A DNA stretch of 64,000 nt, taken from assembly GCA_944326585.1 (NCBI GenBank), contig CALVEN010000001.1:186001-250000 (forward strand). Reading direction: 5' to 3'. Positions 18,476-26,808 of this stretch are shown piece after piece. Every line of letters starts with the position of its first letter. The stretch's first letter is position 1. The DNA comes from Candidatus Gastranaerophilales bacterium. Its GTDB lineage: Bacteria; Cyanobacteriota; Vampirovibrionia; Gastranaerophilales; Gastranaerophilaceae. Position numbers and translations under genes: made by a program. Under the pieces are notes generated by a model. It saw only the letters and a list, made by a program, of their open reading frames with translations, was not told where the DNA came from and made no database searches.

Positions 18476-19147
18476 TTATTTTGTTAAAGATGAACTTGCT
18501 TGAATTGCTTCTATCGCCCATGTATCATCTTCGTTTATTTTTATTGTGCCGTCTGCAGACAGCTTTATTCTGAATTGGTCAAAATTAGCAGTTCTTTTTT
18601 TACAGTTTTCCGCAGTGCTGCCTTCATAACAATTGGGTTTTCTGTCACCGTTTATATCTATACCAATCATAAGAGTAGCGGTATAGCTGCCTTTTGTTAA
18701 TTTTTTCTTGGCAAATGCCCATGTTACACCGTCTTCCGATTCAATAAAATAGCAGGATGAAGCTGCTCCGTTGCAGGCGGCTAGCCCCGAACGTGAATAT
18801 GCCGTATTTGTTTTCATAGCATTTTCATTTGCTAATGGCATTGCGCTTGAGGATAAATTTTTATAAAACAGATAAGGAAATTTTGCATCTGATGATGCGC
18901 AGTCAAATCCTATATAGCCGTCATTTCCGTCATCGGGGCATAATCCGAAAATTACCGGATAGTGCCCTGAATCATTTATTAATTCTTGTGTGATGTCCGT
19001 AAATACATTGTATGCTTTTTTCATCATCATTTTGTTATGGTTGGGGTTGTTATTTAACAGTGTGGGAAGTACAATAGCGCATACTATTCCTAATACTGCC
19101 AATGCTACCAGTAATTCTGATAATGTGAATGCATTAGATTTTTTCAT
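18476..19147 (-). CDS. prepilin-like protein (class with AFTLSELL)
   Basis: The leader MKKSNA precedes FTLSELLVALAVLGIVCAIVLPTLL, a prepilin cleavage site with Ala at -1. The C-terminal part carries GIDINGDRKPNCYEG and ends QASSSLTK, closely similar in layout to the downstream paralogue (QVSSSLTD), so the pair arose by tandem duplication. GAGG lies upstream of the ATG. The reading frame is intact without a homopolymer tract, unlike four other prepilins here. Confidence 0.85.
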   Translation of the reverse strand: MKKSNAFTLSELLVALAVLGIVCAIVLPTLLNNNPNHNKMMMKKAYNVFTDITQELINDSGHYPVIFGLCPDDGNDGYIGFDCASSDAKFPYLFYKNLSSSAMPLANENAMKTNTAYSRSGLAACNGAASSCYFIESEDGVTWAFAKKKLTKGSYTATLMIGIDINGDRKPNCYEGSTAENCKKRTANFDQFRIKLSADGTIKINEDDTWAIEAIQASSSLTK

Positions 19148-19314
19148 AAACTATCCTCTTTATCATAATACCATAGTTTATTGTCTTTTTCAAGAAAAGT
19201 GATATAATCTTAGTATGTAAATATTTTTTTACATTGTAGCAAATTAATTTATTTAGTGGAGTTAAAATTACATCAGGTTAGTTATAATCTAATAAACACA
19301 AAGGGTATAATTAT

Positions 19315-19680
19315 ATGGTCGATAACAGATCTGCAGGATTTTTCGGAATCGGCGGCGCGTTTAATTTTAAAAGCGGCGATATATCCGGCACCGCTGCCCG
19401 TACTCAGGATGATAAAATGGGACAGGGCGGTGAATATTTTGCACAGCAAAAACGTGAAGAAGATGAGGCTCAGGAACAAAATCAATATATGGATCAGAGC
19501 GCTGTTTTGCGCGCAACATTGAATTCGCTGGCTATGATGAATGTTGCGGATGTTATTAATGCCAAAAAAAAGAAGATTACCCTCAAAGGTAAATCCAAAG
19601 AGGATATCAAAAATAAAAAAATTGAGGAATCTTTAAAAATTAATACCAATCAAGACACCGAAGATGAAGATTTTTATTAA
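19315..19680 (+). CDS. hypothetical protein, 121 aa, charged tail
   Basis: The protein has a Gly-rich N-terminal part (SAGFFGIGGAFNFKSGD) followed by a Gln/Glu-rich stretch and a very charged C-terminal third (KKKKITLKGKSKEDIKNKK, then an acidic end). It has no membrane segment. AAAGGG lies upstream of the ATG, and its first eleven bases equal those of the gene at 13669. It converges on the gene ending at 19677 with a 4-base overlap. I do not recognise it. Confidence 0.55.
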   Translation: MVDNRSAGFFGIGGAFNFKSGDISGTAARTQDDKMGQGGEYFAQQKREEDEAQEQNQYMDQSAVLRATLNSLAMMNVADVINAKKKKITLKGKSKEDIKNKKIEESLKINTNQDTEDEDFY

Positions 19681-20174
19681 CCGAATATGTTAATATCTTC
19701 AGGCTTTTCTTCTTTTTTGTGTCCGTTAGCTAAAAGTTCGCCGTGGTAGAAAGGATTTGATCCTTTTTTATCTTTTGCGGCGCTGAAACTTACTATTGAA
19801 TTGAATTTCGGAGCTTCTGCAGCCTTTTGTACATCTGCACCTTCATAAACTGAAAATGCAAGTTTGCCTTCAACATTTTTTTGTATTTGTTGTGCTGCCT
19901 GTGTGTTTAAAAATTTGATTGAATTCAAAACGTTTTCGTTGAGTTGAATCTGCAGACCGGAATTGTTCATTGCAATCTGGCGTGATGTTTGTGAGTCTAC
20001 TTTGTATAAATCCAAACCCAATTCCTGAGCTCTGAAAGCGCTGTTTGCAGAACCTGTTTGAGCTTTCATTGCTTTTGCCTGAGCTCTTTTAAGGATTTCG
20101 GCAGATACTTCTTTTAAAATAGAAGTATCAATGCCGGTTTTGTAATTTTGAGTGTAATTTACATTAAGACTCAT
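19677..20174 (-). CDS. hypothetical protein, 165 aa
   Basis: This soluble, Gln/Asn/Ala-rich protein begins MSLNVNYTQNYKTG. I chose the ATG at 20174 because AAGGG lies just before it, while the upstream in-frame ATG at 20213 has none. The middle shows amphipathic helices (LKEVSAEILKRAQAKAMKAQ) and the end carries an acidic EEKPEDINIFG. The N-terminal style resembles flagellin-type or secreted helical proteins, but I see no definite motif. Function unknown. Confidence 0.55.
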   Translation of the reverse strand: MSLNVNYTQNYKTGIDTSILKEVSAEILKRAQAKAMKAQTGSANSAFRAQELGLDLYKVDSQTSRQIAMNNSGLQIQLNENVLNSIKFLNTQAAQQIQKNVEGKLAFSVYEGADVQKAAEAPKFNSIVSFSAAKDKKGSNPFYHGELLANGHKKEEKPEDINIFG

Positions 20175-20341
20175 CTGATTATCCCTTTTCCCTTGTATCT
20201 TTTTATTCGGCATTTTTGTGGTTAAACTTTAATTTTTGCCTTTATTTTTGTTACAAAGCTTAACATTAAAGTAAATCATGGCAATTGCATGGTGTATAAA
20301 TGCGTTTATATATATAGAGTATATAAAAAAGAGGTATATTA

Positions 20342-20779
20342 ATGACTTATTGGTGCGGATATAATCCGGGAGTAACTGATACAGTAACTGGTATTCAAGC
20401 CGGTCTTGCCGGTTTGAACGGTATAATAAATTATTTTGATGCACGGAACAGAGGTGCAAATGTCGGGCAGGCTGTATCATATGGTTTAGGTACCACGACA
20501 ATGGGTATTGGTAATGCACTTTTGGGCAATGTTGTTGATAAAAGCACACACAGTTATCTGGGTTCAACTATGAACAGTGTTATGACAACATTTGCAGGAG
20601 GAAATCCTTTTGCCGCATCTGTTGGAATGACCGGAACTGCACTTGCTACATCAATGTTTATGATGCCGCCTGTCCCGATGTTTGGCGGATATTATTCAGC
20701 GTGGTCTGCACCTATGATGTTTGGCAGTCCTATGATGTTTGGGATGCCTGCTTTTGGCGGGTTCTGCTGCCGCTGTTAA
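20342..20779 (+). CDS. Gly/Met-rich small protein with CCRC terminus
   Basis: The 145-residue protein is rich in Gly, Met, Ala and Thr. It has a moderately hydrophobic body and a C-terminal part of repeated Met-Phe-Gly units (MMFGSPMMFGMPAFGG) ending in FCCRC. AAGAGG lies upstream of the ATG, next to a TATATA-rich region. The Met and Cys richness could reflect metal binding or a membrane-inserted or self-assembling protein, but nothing identifies it. Its 3' end overlaps the convergent gene at 20730 by 50 bases, and its terminator lies within that gene. Confidence 0.6.
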   Translation: MTYWCGYNPGVTDTVTGIQAGLAGLNGIINYFDARNRGANVGQAVSYGLGTTTMGIGNALLGNVVDKSTHSYLGSTMNSVMTTFAGGNPFAASVGMTGTALATSMFMMPPVPMFGGYYSAWSAPMMFGSPMMFGMPAFGGFCCRC

Positions 20780-22004
20780 GAAGTTTCCAATCTTTTGAAA
20801 CCCTGTCTAATACTGACGGGGTTTTTTGTTTGTTCAGCAGAATCTCTTGTACTGCTGAATTTATAAGGGTATTTATTTCTTTTTGATTTCTTTCTGATTT
20901 TAGTGCAGGTTGAATTTTTTTCAGTTGTTTTGCACTTATTACACGGGCTTTTGCCATTAAATCCGAGTTGTCATATTTTGTATAAAAATCATTTTGCAAT
21001 GACGATTTATTTACGGCAATAATATTGGTCAATTTCGCAAGTTCAAGCTGGTTTTTTTCGTTTGTAAGGAAAAGGGCGAATTTTAAGGCTTCCTGTTTAT
21101 GTTTTGCTTTCAACGGTATAATAAAATTCATCAATGAAAAATCGTACTGTCCCAAATCTCCTGTTAATTGAACTGAAACGTCAGTGTTTGTATAGGTTGA
21201 GGGTGCATTTTCTTTAATCATATTTAAAAAATTTGCACCGGCTTGGAACAATGCAATATTTTCAGCCATATATTTTTCAAGCGCCTCACGATGGGTTTGT
21301 GTTATTGATTCTTTCGGTATAAGATCGTTTATATATAGGGTTTTGAAAAAATTAAAAACTTCAACGGATTTTGTTGAATTTATGTTTTCGGCGGAATTTA
21401 CACCGTATTTGTTCAGAATTCTTAGCATTGTATCATTTTCCGAGATATTCGGAAGCCAGATGTAGGCATTTGTTTTTTCTTTGATTTGTTTTGCAATATT
21501 ACTCATTTGAGTATAAGTTTCCGGAACTTGCAGCCCTGCTTTGTTAAATAATTTTTTATTATAAATCGTAACTGCTGATGTTGCATACCATGGGATTGAA
21601 TAAAGTTTTCCGTTGTATTTTAATGTTTCAATAATTTGCGGAACAAATTGTCCGGTTGAATTTTCGTCAATTTCATATAATGCGCCTTTTTGAGCGAGAA
21701 TTGCCGAAAAATCAGGGTTTAAATTGATTAAATCCGGCGGATTATCGCTAAGAACAGAGGCAAGAGTTCGTTTTTCCCCCTCTGAAAACGGCACGTCTAT
21801 CCATTTGATTTTTATATCAGGATTTTGGGCTTCAAATTCTTTTATAACTCCGTTAATATATTCTGAAAAATCACTCATCTGAAGTGTCCAGAAAACCACT
21901 TCATTTTGTGTTTTCTCACCGGTTGAATGAAAATTGTATTTTACAGCTGTAAAAATCAGACCTAAAAGTAATATAAGACCAATGGAAACAAAGAATTTTT
22001 TCAT
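20730..22004 (-). CDS. ABC transporter sugar-binding protein (family 1)
   Basis: A hydrophobic N-terminal signal/anchor (MKKFFVSIGLILLLGLIF) is followed by a family 1 extracellular solute-binding fold: VVFWTLQ at the start of the mature part, FEAQNPDIKIKWIDVPF, then PPDLINLNPDF and LYSIPWYATSAVTIYNK typical of carbohydrate-binding proteins. No lipobox cysteine is visible. GGAG lies upstream of the ATG. No permease or ATPase gene is adjacent, so it is an orphan binding protein, but it is divergent from a GH13 glucan-acting protein at 22118, which suggests an oligosaccharide ligand. Confidence 0.85.
   Translation of the reverse strand: MKKFFVSIGLILLLGLIFTAVKYNFHSTGEKTQNEVVFWTLQMSDFSEYINGVIKEFEAQNPDIKIKWIDVPFSEGEKRTLASVLSDNPPDLINLNPDFSAILAQKGALYEIDENSTGQFVPQIIETLKYNGKLYSIPWYATSAVTIYNKKLFNKAGLQVPETYTQMSNIAKQIKEKTNAYIWLPNISENDTMLRILNKYGVNSAENINSTKSVEVFNFFKTLYINDLIPKESITQTHREALEKYMAENIALFQAGANFLNMIKENAPSTYTNTDVSVQLTGDLGQYDFSLMNFIIPLKAKHKQEALKFALFLTNEKNQLELAKLTNIIAVNKSSLQNDFYTKYDNSDLMAKARVISAKQLKKIQPALKSERNQKEINTLINSAVQEILLNKQKTPSVLDRVSKDWKLLNSGSRTRQKQASQTS
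20799..20827 (+). terminator. terminator of the Gly/Met-rich gene
   Basis: The stem AACCCTGTC/GACGGGGTT with loop TAATACT is followed by a T run, 20 bases after the stop at 20779. It lies inside the 3' coding end of the opposite gene. Confidence 0.75.
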
Positions 22005-22117
22005 TAATGTTGCTCCTTAGTGCAATTATACTATAAATATTTATTTCAGGTAAATTTTAAAATCATTTGCAAAAAAAACTCAGGTCTGATAATATGTATT
22101 TATAAAGGGGAATTTGT

Positions 22118-23659
22118 ATGATTAAGAGAGTTTTAGTTTTATTAGGGGCAATATTTTTAACAGCGTCATCAAGCTTTGCATCCGATGTTTGGGTTAATGA
22201 TTTGAGATCTTTGTTTTTGAATAATAATGCGATAATTTATGAAATAAATTTGAGAACCTTCGGCGCGCAGGATATTAATAAAGACGGCATTATCGATAAA
22301 TCCGAAGGGGAAGAAAGCGGAAATTTTTTAAACGCTATCGCAAGACTTGATGAATTAATGACCTCCGGTGTTAATACTATTCACGTATTGCCTGTTATGG
22401 CAACAGGCAAAACAAAAGCTCTCGGCTCTGCGGGGTCATTATATGCGGCGGCAAGTTTTAATGAATTGAATCCGCAGTTAAAGAGCGATAAATCGGCTTT
22501 ATCTCTGGAAGAACAGGCTGTAAAATTTATTAACGAAGCTCATAAGAGAAGAATAAGAGTTATAATCGATCTTCCGTCCTGCGGAGCGTACGATCTTTAT
22601 TTAAAACGTCCCGAATTATTTGTAAAAGATGCTTCAGGTCAGCCGGTGATTCCGTCGGATTGGACTGATGTAAGACTTTTGAATGCAGGTAATGAAAATA
22701 ATATAAATCATGATGTTTATAATCTTTATAAGGGGTTTGTTGATTACGTTATTCAGCTCGGGGCAGACGGTATAAGAGCCGATGCTGCCACTTCAAAACC
22801 CGCAAAATTTTGGAAAGAGCTTATAAGTTATTCAAGGAATAGAGATCCGCAGTTTATGTGGCTTGCGGAAGCATCTGATTCATGGACTGAAGCTGTTTCT
22901 CCAGAGGCTGTGTTTACACCGTATGATAAACTTTTGGAAGCCGGTTTTGACGGTTTTTACGGAAGTTATTTTAATATGAAAGATTGGCGCACTGCGTCAG
23001 AATTGATGAATCATATAAAATTTACAAATTCTTTAAAAACTAAATACGGTGAGCCTAAAGCCGTTATCGGGAGTTTTACGACACATGATGAATTAAGTCC
23101 TGTTTTAATCAACGGACAGCCATACAGTAACATGATTTTGTGGCTTAATTCAACGCTGCCTGTTAATGCTTATTATGTTGACGGTTTTGACACGGGCGAT
23201 AACTATATTTATCTCTGGGGTAATAAAAAAGCACGCACCACTTATACTGATGATGAATATTATTTTGTACACCGCGGCAAGCTTGATATATTTAATTTTT
23301 CCCGTCAGCCCGGCGGCAAAAATACTAATTTTAAACAGGATTTTATAATGGCAAACGGGTTCAAACAGTTTATTGCACCTGTTCTTGCCAACGGCAGGTT
23401 CGTTGAACTTAAATCCGGTAATCCGTCAGTTTTTGCTTACGGTATATCTTATAATAAAACCACTGTTTTGGTATTCGGAAATATGAATTTCAGGGCAAAT
23501 AATGAGGCTGTTATCAAAGTCCGCGGATATAATGATTCATTTTTGACAATACCTGTTGAAATGGATACGGCTCCGATTTCGGAAAAAGATAAATTTAAAG
23601 TTAATCTTATGCCCGGCGAAATCCAGGTATTGCTTGTGAATAATTTTGAGCTAAAATAA
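22118..23659 (+). CDS. secreted GH13 (alpha-amylase family) protein with EF-hand-like loop
   Basis: A signal peptide (to about residue 21, SSFAS) precedes an alpha-amylase-type barrel. The GH13 catalytic triad is visible as the nucleophile Asp in GADGIRADAA (near 220), the acid Glu in LAEASDS (near 250) and the Asp in TTHDE (near 327). Near residue 52 is a calcium-binding DINKDGIIDKSE loop of EF-hand or dockerin type inserted in the first barrel segment. It probably hydrolyses or rearranges alpha-glucans outside the cytoplasm. It is divergent from the sugar-binding protein gene at 22004. Confidence 0.85.
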   Translation: MIKRVLVLLGAIFLTASSSFASDVWVNDLRSLFLNNNAIIYEINLRTFGAQDINKDGIIDKSEGEESGNFLNAIARLDELMTSGVNTIHVLPVMATGKTKALGSAGSLYAAASFNELNPQLKSDKSALSLEEQAVKFINEAHKRRIRVIIDLPSCGAYDLYLKRPELFVKDASGQPVIPSDWTDVRLLNAGNENNINHDVYNLYKGFVDYVIQLGADGIRADAATSKPAKFWKELISYSRNRDPQFMWLAEASDSWTEAVSPEAVFTPYDKLLEAGFDGFYGSYFNMKDWRTASELMNHIKFTNSLKTKYGEPKAVIGSFTTHDELSPVLINGQPYSNMILWLNSTLPVNAYYVDGFDTGDNYIYLWGNKKARTTYTDDEYYFVHRGKLDIFNFSRQPGGKNTNFKQDFIMANGFKQFIAPVLANGRFVELKSGNPSVFAYGISYNKTTVLVFGNMNFRANNEAVIKVRGYNDSFLTIPVEMDTAPISEKDKFKVNLMPGEIQVLLVNNFELK

Positions 23660-23680
23660 TATATTCTTTAGTTTAGATTA

Positions 23681-23709
23681 TTGCCAAAAAGTGAAAAATT
23701 TGCTAATAT
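23681..23709 (+). promoter_or_regulatory. promoter of the 23736 prepilin leader
   Basis: TTGCCA (23681-23686), a 17-base spacer and TAATAT (23704-23709) are followed by AAGGAG (23721-23726) and the ATG at 23736. The same layout precedes the 35646 leader. Confidence 0.75.
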
Positions 23710-23735
23710 GATTAAGTAAAAAAGGAGAAACGCAC

Positions 23736-23783
23736 ATGGAAAACAAAAGGTTTGAAAATAACGGGGGGGGGCGACTCTCCTAA
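23736..23783 (+). other. short out-of-frame leader ORF (family A) of the 23999-24868 prepilin
   Basis: The frame starts at ATG 23736, reads MENKRFENNGGGRLS and stops at TAA 23781-23783. If the nine-G tract had ten bases it would read NNGGGATLLSRQDKGFDG and continue for 88 codons without a stop to the ATG at 23999 and on through the pilin. Confidence 0.7.
23763..23771 (+). repeat. nine-base G tract
   Basis: Nine G followed by CGACTCTCCTAAGTAGA. The same 26 bases (tract plus 17) occur at 35664. The tract is the frame junction of the prepilin leader. Confidence 0.95.
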
Positions 23784-23998
23784 GTAGACAGGACAAGGGT
23801 TTTGACGGTACTGGTTGTGTAAAGTTACTAAGATACTATGGCACTAAGGCGCTAAGAAGGAACATTTGTAACATAAATGTAGGTCAGCTTTACCAAGCCG
23901 ACAGAAAAATTAACAGTCGGATTATTAGGATTATTAACCCTGATCCCCAAGATACAAAAAGAATTGACACAACCCCAGAAACAAATTATAATTCTAAT

Positions 23999-24868
23999 AT
24001 GATGAATTATAATTTAGAGATCCTGAAACGAGTTCAGGATGACACAAAACCTCACGCCACTCACCTCACTCACTTCACTCACGCAAAACGTGCCGCCTTC
24101 ACTCTGGCAGAAGTTTTAATAACCTTAGCCGTAATCGGTATAGTGGCAGCTATGACAATTCCGACTTTGATTAGTAATTATCAGGAAAAACAAACAATAT
24201 CCAAATTGCAAAAGGTTTATGCAACTTTGAAAAATGCTTTTGAAATGGGAAAAGTGCAACATGGCGATTATGAAACCTGGTCGTGGAATCAGATTCCTAA
24301 TGAGAACGCGGAAAAAATAAGTTATTTTTGGGAAACGTATGTATTTCCGCATTTAAAAGTCACAAAAAAATGTTTTCCTGTTTCAAGTGAATGTGTAGAA
24401 CCAATGTATCTTCTTTCCGGTTCAAGTCTTTCAAATACTTCATCTACGCGCGGTGCTTTTATTTTAGAGGATGGTACATCAGTATATACCTGGGCAAGCA
24501 GCGGTGATTTTTTCCCGCATATTTTTGTGTTTGCGGATATAAACGGTAAGGCAAAACCAAATATTGTCGGTAAAGATATATTTGTAATGTATTTTTCTCC
24601 TCAAAATCCCGGCAATAAGTTGGGTTCATTGGATGACGACGGGAATTTTGTAGATTCCGGGAAATTGATGACAAATGCTTATGGGTTAAGCTTTTACGGT
24701 GATATGGACGGTGTAACTGTTGAGGATTTAATGGACTCCAATTTTATCGTACAAAATGTAGAGGGAGCGAATAATAAAATGGGTTGTTCCAGCGGTAGTT
24801 TAGGATATGCCTGCGGAGCCGCCATAAAATTAAACGGATGGAAATTCCCGGACGGGTATCCTGACTAG
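23999..24868 (+). CDS. prepilin-like protein, family A leader, frame broken at a G9 tract
   Basis: The prepilin segment is AAFTLAEVLITLAVIG then IVAAMTIPTLI, with cleavage predicted before Phe34 of this frame. The globular part has ADINGKAKPNIVGKDIFVM and a Cys-containing C terminus ending in GWKFPDGYPD. The ATG at 23999 has no ribosome binding site. The expressed start is more likely ATG 23736, which has promoter and ribosome binding site but is out of frame by one base at the G9 tract. The leader before the pilin includes a copy of a palindromic repeat (24017-24044) and short TCAC-rich tandem repeats (about 24049-24080), all translated without a stop. Confidence 0.8.
   Translation: MMNYNLEILKRVQDDTKPHATHLTHFTHAKRAAFTLAEVLITLAVIGIVAAMTIPTLISNYQEKQTISKLQKVYATLKNAFEMGKVQHGDYETWSWNQIPNENAEKISYFWETYVFPHLKVTKKCFPVSSECVEPMYLLSGSSLSNTSSTRGAFILEDGTSVYTWASSGDFFPHIFVFADINGKAKPNIVGKDIFVMYFSPQNPGNKLGSLDDDGNFVDSGKLMTNAYGLSFYGDMDGVTVEDLMDSNFIVQNVEGANNKMGCSSGSLGYACGAAIKLNGWKFPDGYPD
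24017..24044. repeat. REP-like 28-base palindromic repeat within prepilin leader
   Basis: The sequence differs at one base from the repeat at 57375-57402 that flanks the GIY-YIG gene. It forms a hairpin (ATCCTGAA with TTCAGGAT) and is read in frame as part of the pilin leader. Confidence 0.85.
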
Positions 24869-24873
24869 GTTTT

Positions 24874-24903
24874 TGAAAAGCTCCCTTGAAGGGAGTTTTT
24901 TTT
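24874..24903 (+). terminator. terminator of the 23999-24868 prepilin
   Basis: A hairpin built on CTCCC/GGGAG, extended by A:T pairs, is followed by eight T, 6 bases after the pilin stop. It also faces the end of the gene at 24902. Confidence 0.8.
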
Positions 24904-26035
24904 ATGTTATTTTTTTTACGAATTCAGCAATTGAATAGGCTTCAATGGTGCCTACTATTATTTTAAATTCCGGCAAAGCCTTTTCCAGTTCTTTTTTCAT
25001 AGGCGCTAAAAGCCCGGGGATTATTATTTCGCGTGTTTTGACTTTGTTTAAAATATCGAATTTTTTCAGTGTTTTTGCGACCATTTTGGCGGTGAATTTT
25101 TCGGCTGACCATGCAGTTAATACGCTCATTCCGCCTGCCGGTGTCACTATTAAGTATGACGGCACTTTTAAATTCTGCAGTTCATTTGCAACCGCATAAA
25201 AAGTCAGTGCAAAGTTTGTTGTCATAAAAACAAGCGAATTTTCATCGGGGTTATTGAATTCATATATTTTAGGCTCTACCTGTAACGGTTTTTGCGGGTC
25301 TGTATATATATTCTGGCGAAGTGTCATAAGTGTTGCGAAAAGACTTTCGTCAAAATCCTCAAAAACAAGCATATTTGCATATTTACACAAGTAATAACTT
25401 GCCCTCGCACATAAATTGAATTTGTTTGGCGAAGATTTAAGATAGACATATACAGGATCTGAATATTTTTCATCGCGTTCCGTAATGGCTTTTGTTCGTA
25501 TTTTTACAAGCTCACTTGCTGTTTTGGAAAAACTATTATCAATAATTTTTTTTAGCGAAAGTTTCAAAAAATCTTTTTCTTCTATATAAACAGTTTCATC
25601 GCAAAGGTTTTTAAGCGGATGTTTCCCTGCATTTTTCAGAATTACAAGGTCAACTTTCATTTTTTCGTTTATTCTGTTTATCTCAAAATTCTTAATTCTT
25701 TTAAGTTTTTCATTAAAATCCGGTGATTTGCAGTCAACTACAACCGCAAATACCGTTCTATTGACAAATTTTTTTTCGTGGCGGTACATAACATTTTCTC
25801 CGCCGATTTTCAGACCGTCAATTTTTATGGTTTTTTGCGGAGACTTTAGATTTTTTTTGTATAAATTTTTAAGTTCTTCCGGCATGTATTTACATCTGTC
25901 AAAAGTTATTTGTTTTTGCGCAAGTTTGATTGCAAAAGCCATGCAGGTCGGACATCCGCATTCTTTGCAATTGGTGTGGGCGGCTTTTTGGCTTCCCGGC
26001 AGGTATTTAAAAATTTCAAGTCCTGAAAGCTGCAT
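24902..26035 (-). CDS. corrinoid/iron-sulfur protein large subunit-like (AcsC/CdhE type)
   Basis: The N-terminal 4Fe-4S motif with C23, C26, C31 and C48 (TNCKECGCPTC), preceded by GLEIFKYLPG, matches the gamma subunit of the acetyl-CoA synthase corrinoid protein. The C-terminal corrinoid-binding part is also recognisable (TNFALTFYAVANE, then GGMSVLTAWSAEKFTA and IIPGLLAPMKKELEK). At 377 residues it is shorter than typical AcsC (about 445), with a reduced central barrel. It overlaps the small-subunit gene at 26035 by one base. CO dehydrogenase and acetyl-CoA synthase genes are absent nearby, so a different methyl-transfer role is possible. Confidence 0.8.
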   Translation of the reverse strand: MQLSGLEIFKYLPGSQKAAHTNCKECGCPTCMAFAIKLAQKQITFDRCKYMPEELKNLYKKNLKSPQKTIKIDGLKIGGENVMYRHEKKFVNRTVFAVVVDCKSPDFNEKLKRIKNFEINRINEKMKVDLVILKNAGKHPLKNLCDETVYIEEKDFLKLSLKKIIDNSFSKTASELVKIRTKAITERDEKYSDPVYVYLKSSPNKFNLCARASYYLCKYANMLVFEDFDESLFATLMTLRQNIYTDPQKPLQVEPKIYEFNNPDENSLVFMTTNFALTFYAVANELQNLKVPSYLIVTPAGGMSVLTAWSAEKFTAKMVAKTLKKFDILNKVKTREIIIPGLLAPMKKELEKALPEFKIIVGTIEAYSIAEFVKKIT

Positions 26036-26808
26036 TATGTCAATCCTTTCATAATTTTTATATTTTCAGGATTGTACATTACAATAATATCGGCACCTGC
26101 GGCTTTTACTGCAGAGGCAGAGGCAATTTCAAACATTTGGGCACGTGTTTTTAAATCGCCCCAGCTTTTTGAAAAAGTATCATATTTAGCTTCTTTTGTC
26201 CGCAGACTTTCTTGTGACACAAAACTTATAATCGGGAAATTTAAATACCGGTCATCTTCAAGTTTTATTTTTTCAATAATACTGTATCCGTAATCCAGTC
26301 CGTAACCGAGTCCTCCTATATCAGTGTCTATTATTATATTTTCCGGCGGCAGTCCTGTATCAACCGCAAGAATATTCAGTTCTCTGCATAAATTTATATC
26401 TATAGGACTTTTTAGAACAATTTTATGCTTGCCGTTTATGATCAAAGGTAAAATTTCTTTGTAGGTTTGTTCATTTGCGTAAGATATTATACATTTTCTG
26501 TCTAATATTTTAATAAGTGCCGGCAAAAGTCCTGTATTAATTTTGTTGTTGTAAACGCCGTTTATCATCAACGGCTTTGTAATTTTAGGCAAAAGGGTTT
26601 TTAAAATTTTTACTGCTTTGGGGATATCGGATTCGGTTTTTACGTTGAATTTCAGACACAAGATGTCACAGGCACTTGATTGTGCCTTATCAATCAATAG
26701 TCCCCTTTTTTTTGTACGAAAGAACTCTTTTGCAATTTGAAAATTATCTTCGGGATTGAAAATATTTATTTCAAGTGCGTAAAGAGTTTTATGAATTTTC
26801 CCTTTCAC
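26035..26808 (-). CDS. corrinoid/iron-sulfur protein small subunit-like (AcsD/CdhD type)
   Basis: The protein resembles the TIM-barrel small subunit of the corrinoid iron-sulfur protein, with the family segment [22 protein letters not shown], followed by [19 protein letters not shown], a WGD motif and [20 protein letters not shown] at the C terminus. At 257 residues it lacks part of the N-terminal region of full-length AcsD (about 320). It begins inside the 3' end of ftsH (20-base overlap) and ends on the start of the large subunit, so ftsH-acsD-acsC form one transcript. The pathway it serves here is unclear. Confidence 0.75.
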   Translation of the reverse strand: MKGKIHKTLYALEINIFNPEDNFQIAKEFFRTKKRGLLIDKAQSSACDILCLKFNVKTESDIPKAVKILKTLLPKITKPLMINGVYNNKINTGLLPALIKILDRKCIISYANEQTYKEILPLIINGKHKIVLKSPIDINLCRELNILAVDTGLPPENIIIDTDIGGLGYGLDYGYSIIEKIKLEDDRYLNFPIISFVSQESLRTKEAKYDTFSKSWGDLKTRAQMFEIASASAVKAAGADIIVMYNPENIKIMKGLT

